A stretch of 64,000 nt of DNA from JABWBD01 sp040768665 (GTDB lineage: Bacteria; Planctomycetota; Planctomycetia; Pirellulales; Thermoguttaceae). Each line of letters starts with the position of its first letter. The first letter of the stretch is position 1. A model generated the notes under the pieces. That model did no database searches, was not told the DNA's origin, and saw only the letters and a program-made list of their open reading frames with translations. This document shows, piece by piece, positions 61,008 through 64,000 of the stretch. Position numbers and translations under genes: made by a program. Location: assembly GCA_040768665.1 (NCBI GenBank), contig JAXGMN010000009.1, positions 186,001-250,000 of the forward strand, in the 5' to 3' direction.

Positions 61008-63983
61008 ATGGATCGCTGGTTGATTGCTGCGGGGGTATGTCTGTTTGGGACATCGCTGCCGGCCGCCACGGTGGTGGAGTCGGAGCGGACGCTGCCGCTT
61101 GTGCAGGACGTGGACGTCGTGGTGTCCGGCGGCTCGTGTGGGGCAGTGGCGGCGGCGGAGGCGGCAGCCAGGGCCGGCGCGAAGGTCTTCCTGGCAACTT
61201 CCTATGGGTCTCTGGGGGAAGACATCGCGGGCACGCTCCGGGTCTGGGCGGACGAGAATGAAGTGCAGTCGTCCGAATTGATGCAGGCAATGTTTCGCGG
61301 CTCTTCGCCAACGGAAGGGAGGAGCTACTCGACGCCCCTTGCGGTCAAGCAGGCGCTCGACCAGGCGCTGCTCCACGCGGGCGTAACGTTCCTGACCGGC
61401 TCGTACATGACGGACGTACTCACCGACGAAAAGGGGCGGGTCGCCGGAGTGGTGATGGTCAACCGAAGCGGCCGCCAGGCGGTTCGCGCCAAAGTGGTCA
61501 TCGACGCGACCGACCGGGCAGGGCTGGCGCGGGCGGCCGGCGCGGAGATCGCGCCCTTCCCGCCGGGCGTGTATGAGGTTTCCCGCGTGACGGTGGGCGA
61601 CAAGGCGCCGGACTGCGGCGGTCGGGTGATGAGGCATGATGGGTGGAACCCGAGTAAAGAGGTGCTCCAGCTTTCCGGCAAGACCAAGATCACCCCGGCG
61701 TTGTTTGAATGTTCCTTCGAGGTGCCGTTTCCCGACGGCTCGGCTCGGTCATTTGCCGAAGCGGAGAATGTCGCCCGTGACCGGACTTTCACCGAGTTGC
61801 AGTTGGACGCGGCGGACCGGCTGTTTTTCCTCGCGCCGGACCATATTCGGGCGGTGAAGCCGGCGGAAGGGGCCTGGGAGGGCGCGGCCGCGCTGGACCT
61901 TGGCTCGCTCAAGCCCGCAAACACGCCCTACCTGTACGTGCTGGGAGCAATGGCGGACATGCCGCGCGACGCGGCGGCGGAACTGATCAAGCCCGCGGCG
62001 GCGATCCAGGTTGGCCAGAGGCTCGGGCGACGGGCCGCCGAGGAGGCGCTTCAGCGCGAGGAATTGGTCGGCGTGCGCTTGCGCGGTGCGGCCGTTGGTA
62101 CGGCGGCGGACGTGCGTGAGGTGCAGGGCATGCTGACAAAGCCGTACGCGCCGCTTTCGGAATCGTTGGCGTGCGATGCACGATCGCTGCCGGTGCTGGC
62201 GCAGACGGAGTTGATTGTCGCCGGCGGCGGCACGACGGGAGGCCCCGCAGCGGTGGCTGCCGTGCGCAGCGGAATCAAGACGCTCGTGATCGAAAAGCTG
62301 GACGAGTTGGGCGGCGTGCAGACGGCCGGAATGATCTGCGGCTACTACTACGGCAACCAGCGCGGATTCACGAAGGTGATCGACGAGGAGGTCAAGGCGA
62401 CCGGCCGTTACCGGTCGCAGGCGAAGGCGGAGTGGTACCGCAGGGCGATCCGCGAGGGCGGCGGCGAAGTCTGGTTCGGCTCGATGGCCGTCGGCGCGGT
62501 GGTCGAAGGAAACAAGTTGCGCGGGCTCGTGGTGGCAAGTCCCGATGGGCGGCGGGGCGTGGTCTTGGCCAAGGCCGTGATCGATGCGACGGGCAACGCC
62601 GATGTGGCGGCGGCGGCCGGCGAGGAAACGGCGTTCTACCAGCCGGACGAACTGATCGGTCAGGGCGTGGGAATGGCCGTGATCCGGTTGGGAGCGGGCG
62701 GCCACAACAACGACTTCGCGTATGTGGACGACACCGACGCGTCGGACCTCAGCTTCTTCGGGTTGCGAACCCGGCAGATGACCGAGGCCGGCTGGGACGT
62801 CTCGCAACTGGTCAACTCGCGCGAGCGGCGGCGACTGGTGGGCGTGTATCAGATGACCGCGTTGGACTTCCTGACGGCGCGGACGTTTCCCGACACCATC
62901 ATCCAACACCGCAGCCGGTTCGACCTGCACGGCTGGGCCAGCGGGGATTTTTTCTGGACGAAGAACATCCGATCGACCAACCATGTGACACTCGAGGCCA
63001 ATGCGCCCTACCGCGCGCTGCTGCCCAAAACGCTCGATGGTTTGCTGGTGGTCGGGATCGGCATGAGCGCCGACCGTGACGCGATGTCGATCCTTCGCAT
63101 GCAGGCCGACCTGCAAAACCAGGGGTACGCGGCGGCCTACGCGGTGCGTCTGGCATTTCAGGAGGGTTGCGAACTGCGGGAGATTTCCGTAAAGAAACTA
63201 CAGCAGCACCTCGTCGAAAGCGGGGTGGTACCGGAGAGTGTGCTGACGGACACCGACTCGTATCCGATTCACGACTCGGTGCTCAAGCTTGCCTCGCATC
63301 ACGTCATGTTCGGCTACGAGGGGCTGCCCCTTCTTTTCGCCGATCCCCAGCGCGCGAAACCGTACCTTCAGGAGAAGTACAAGGAACTGTCGACGCACAG
63401 CAGCGGTCGCGATCCCGAAGTGAGCCTGGTCTACGCCCATATCCTGGCGGTGCTGGGCGATCCGGCCGGTGAGGACGAATTGGTCGCCTGGGTGCGGGCA
63501 AACGATTGGGACGCGAAATGGAAGGAGGGTTTGGGCGCCGGAGGCAACCGGATGGATGCCTATCTGCTTGCGCTGGGGCGGGCAAAGTCCAAGAAGGCCG
63601 TGCCGGCGATCGCCGAGAAGATCCGCGAGTTGGCCGTTGCGGGCAAGACCCCGCAGGCGGCCCATTGCCGGATCGCGGCGCTGGTGAGCCAGATGCTCGG
63701 CGACCCGGTGTTGGCCGAACCGCTCGCGGCGTTATTGGACGCTCCGGACGTGGCCGGCCACGCGATACGGTTGGGGCCGGAGATTCCGCCGGTGCCGGGC
63801 TACGGCAGCCGCAGCAATTACAGCCAGAAAGAGAAGGGCGACGTGACGCGCGAAATCAATCTCGCCGCGGCGCTCTACCGGTTGGGGGACAAGGACGGCA
63901 AGGGCAAAGCGATCCTCGAGTCCTACGCGGAGGATCCCCGCGGATTCTGCGCCAACTACGCGCGCCGCGTGCTGGCCGAGTGA
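61008..63983 (+). CDS. double-module FAD-dependent oxidoreductase with C-terminal helical extension
   Basis: An exported protein of 991 residues. After a short signal peptide (MDRWLIAAGVCLFGTSLPAA) comes a first FAD-binding Rossmann module (VDVVVSGGSCGAVAAAEAAA). A second module starts near residue 402 (ELIVAGGGTTGGPAAVAAVR). Both belong to the FAD_oxidored type found in many exported planctomycete proteins. Residues about 720-991 are helical with HEAT-like features (VPAIAEKIRELAVAGKTPQA). Two cofactor-binding sites in one chain suggest either a tandem duplication or an inactive partner; the second module has the fuller motif. Its substrate is unknown. A GAGGAAAAG ribosome-binding sequence precedes the ATG, and hairpin R9 lies just upstream. 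Confidence 0.85.
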   Translation: MDRWLIAAGVCLFGTSLPAATVVESERTLPLVQDVDVVVSGGSCGAVAAAEAAARAGAKVFLATSYGSLGEDIAGTLRVWADENEVQSSELMQAMFRGSSPTEGRSYSTPLAVKQALDQALLHAGVTFLTGSYMTDVLTDEKGRVAGVVMVNRSGRQAVRAKVVIDATDRAGLARAAGAEIAPFPPGVYEVSRVTVGDKAPDCGGRVMRHDGWNPSKEVLQLSGKTKITPALFECSFEVPFPDGSARSFAEAENVARDRTFTELQLDAADRLFFLAPDHIRAVKPAEGAWEGAAALDLGSLKPANTPYLYVLGAMADMPRDAAAELIKPAAAIQVGQRLGRRAAEEALQREELVGVRLRGAAVGTAADVREVQGMLTKPYAPLSESLACDARSLPVLAQTELIVAGGGTTGGPAAVAAVRSGIKTLVIEKLDELGGVQTAGMICGYYYGNQRGFTKVIDEEVKATGRYRSQAKAEWYRRAIREGGGEVWFGSMAVGAVVEGNKLRGLVVASPDGRRGVVLAKAVIDATGNADVAAAAGEETAFYQPDELIGQGVGMAVIRLGAGGHNNDFAYVDDTDASDLSFFGLRTRQMTEAGWDVSQLVNSRERRRLVGVYQMTALDFLTARTFPDTIIQHRSRFDLHGWASGDFFWTKNIRSTNHVTLEANAPYRALLPKTLDGLLVVGIGMSADRDAMSILRMQADLQNQGYAAAYAVRLAFQEGCELREISVKKLQQHLVESGVVPESVLTDTDSYPIHDSVLKLASHHVMFGYEGLPLLFADPQRAKPYLQEKYKELSTHSSGRDPEVSLVYAHILAVLGDPAGEDELVAWVRANDWDAKWKEGLGAGGNRMDAYLLALGRAKSKKAVPAIAEKIRELAVAGKTPQAAHCRIAALVSQMLGDPVLAEPLAALLDAPDVAGHAIRLGPEIPPVPGYGSRSNYSQKEKGDVTREINLAAALYRLGDKDGKGKAILESYAEDPRGFCANYARRVLAE

Positions 63984-64000
63984 CCGCCGCGGTCCCCGGG

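Overview
The window is GC-rich chromosomal DNA from a member of the Planctomycetota, most likely a Pirellulales-type lineage. The evidence is the mix of planctomycete-typical families: a haem-motif/DUF1549/DUF1553 protein followed by a DUF1501 protein, a DUF1559 protein, Gfo/Idh/MocA and enolase-superfamily proteins with Tat-like leaders, a MoxR-DUF58-transglutaminase operon, a transthyretin-like lipoprotein, and many large secreted carbohydrate-active proteins. I cannot name a genus.

Layout. 1-5167 (minus strand): a respiratory complex I cluster (nuoI, a DUF2203 gene, nuoA, nuoC, nuoD, nuoH, nuoJ cut by the window edge). nuoB is absent between nuoA and nuoC, and nuoE, nuoF and nuoG are absent between nuoD and nuoH. 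5.8-8.4 kb: csrA, tRNA-Glu(TTC), ferrochelatase, then remnants of two different transposases. 8.4-22 kb: a lipoprotein, a Gfo/Idh/MocA oxidoreductase, recG-rnhA (overlapping), a serine hydrolase-NamZ fusion beside a sodium:solute symporter (likely MurNAc/peptidoglycan salvage), a polar amino-acid ABC transporter with fused binding protein and permease, and a primary sigma factor. 22-32.5 kb: the DUF1549/1553-DUF1501 pair, an A-type Fe-S carrier, and a coupled beta-propeller/alpha-L-rhamnosidase pair. 32.5-38.4 kb: a degenerate patch (DUF1080 remnant, two decayed IS91 copies, several hairpin repeats) around a GH5-like enzyme and an unknown secreted protein. 38.4-47.5 kb: the MoxR-DUF58-TgpA operon, then a tandem duplication of 1,775 bp that copies a broken GTPase gene, a MITE-like element and part of a beta-helix gene. 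47.9-64 kb: a DUF1559 protein, a large GH-A-like glycosidase, a two-gene hypothetical module whose second gene carries an in-frame TAG, a DUF3368/UPF0175 toxin-antitoxin pair, an enolase-superfamily enzyme and its partial pseudogene copy, a large secreted protein, and a double-module FAD oxidoreductase.

The most distinctive non-coding signal is a family of about nine hairpin elements in the gaps between genes. They share a core (GGGGACTGGCTCC in one arm, GGTGCCTGTCCCC in the other), but their outer arms differ between copies while staying self-complementary within a copy. Several genes carry frameshifts or internal stops (TgpA-like, HEAT-like, GTPase and IS91 copies). These could be real decay or sequencing/assembly error, and read-level checks would decide.
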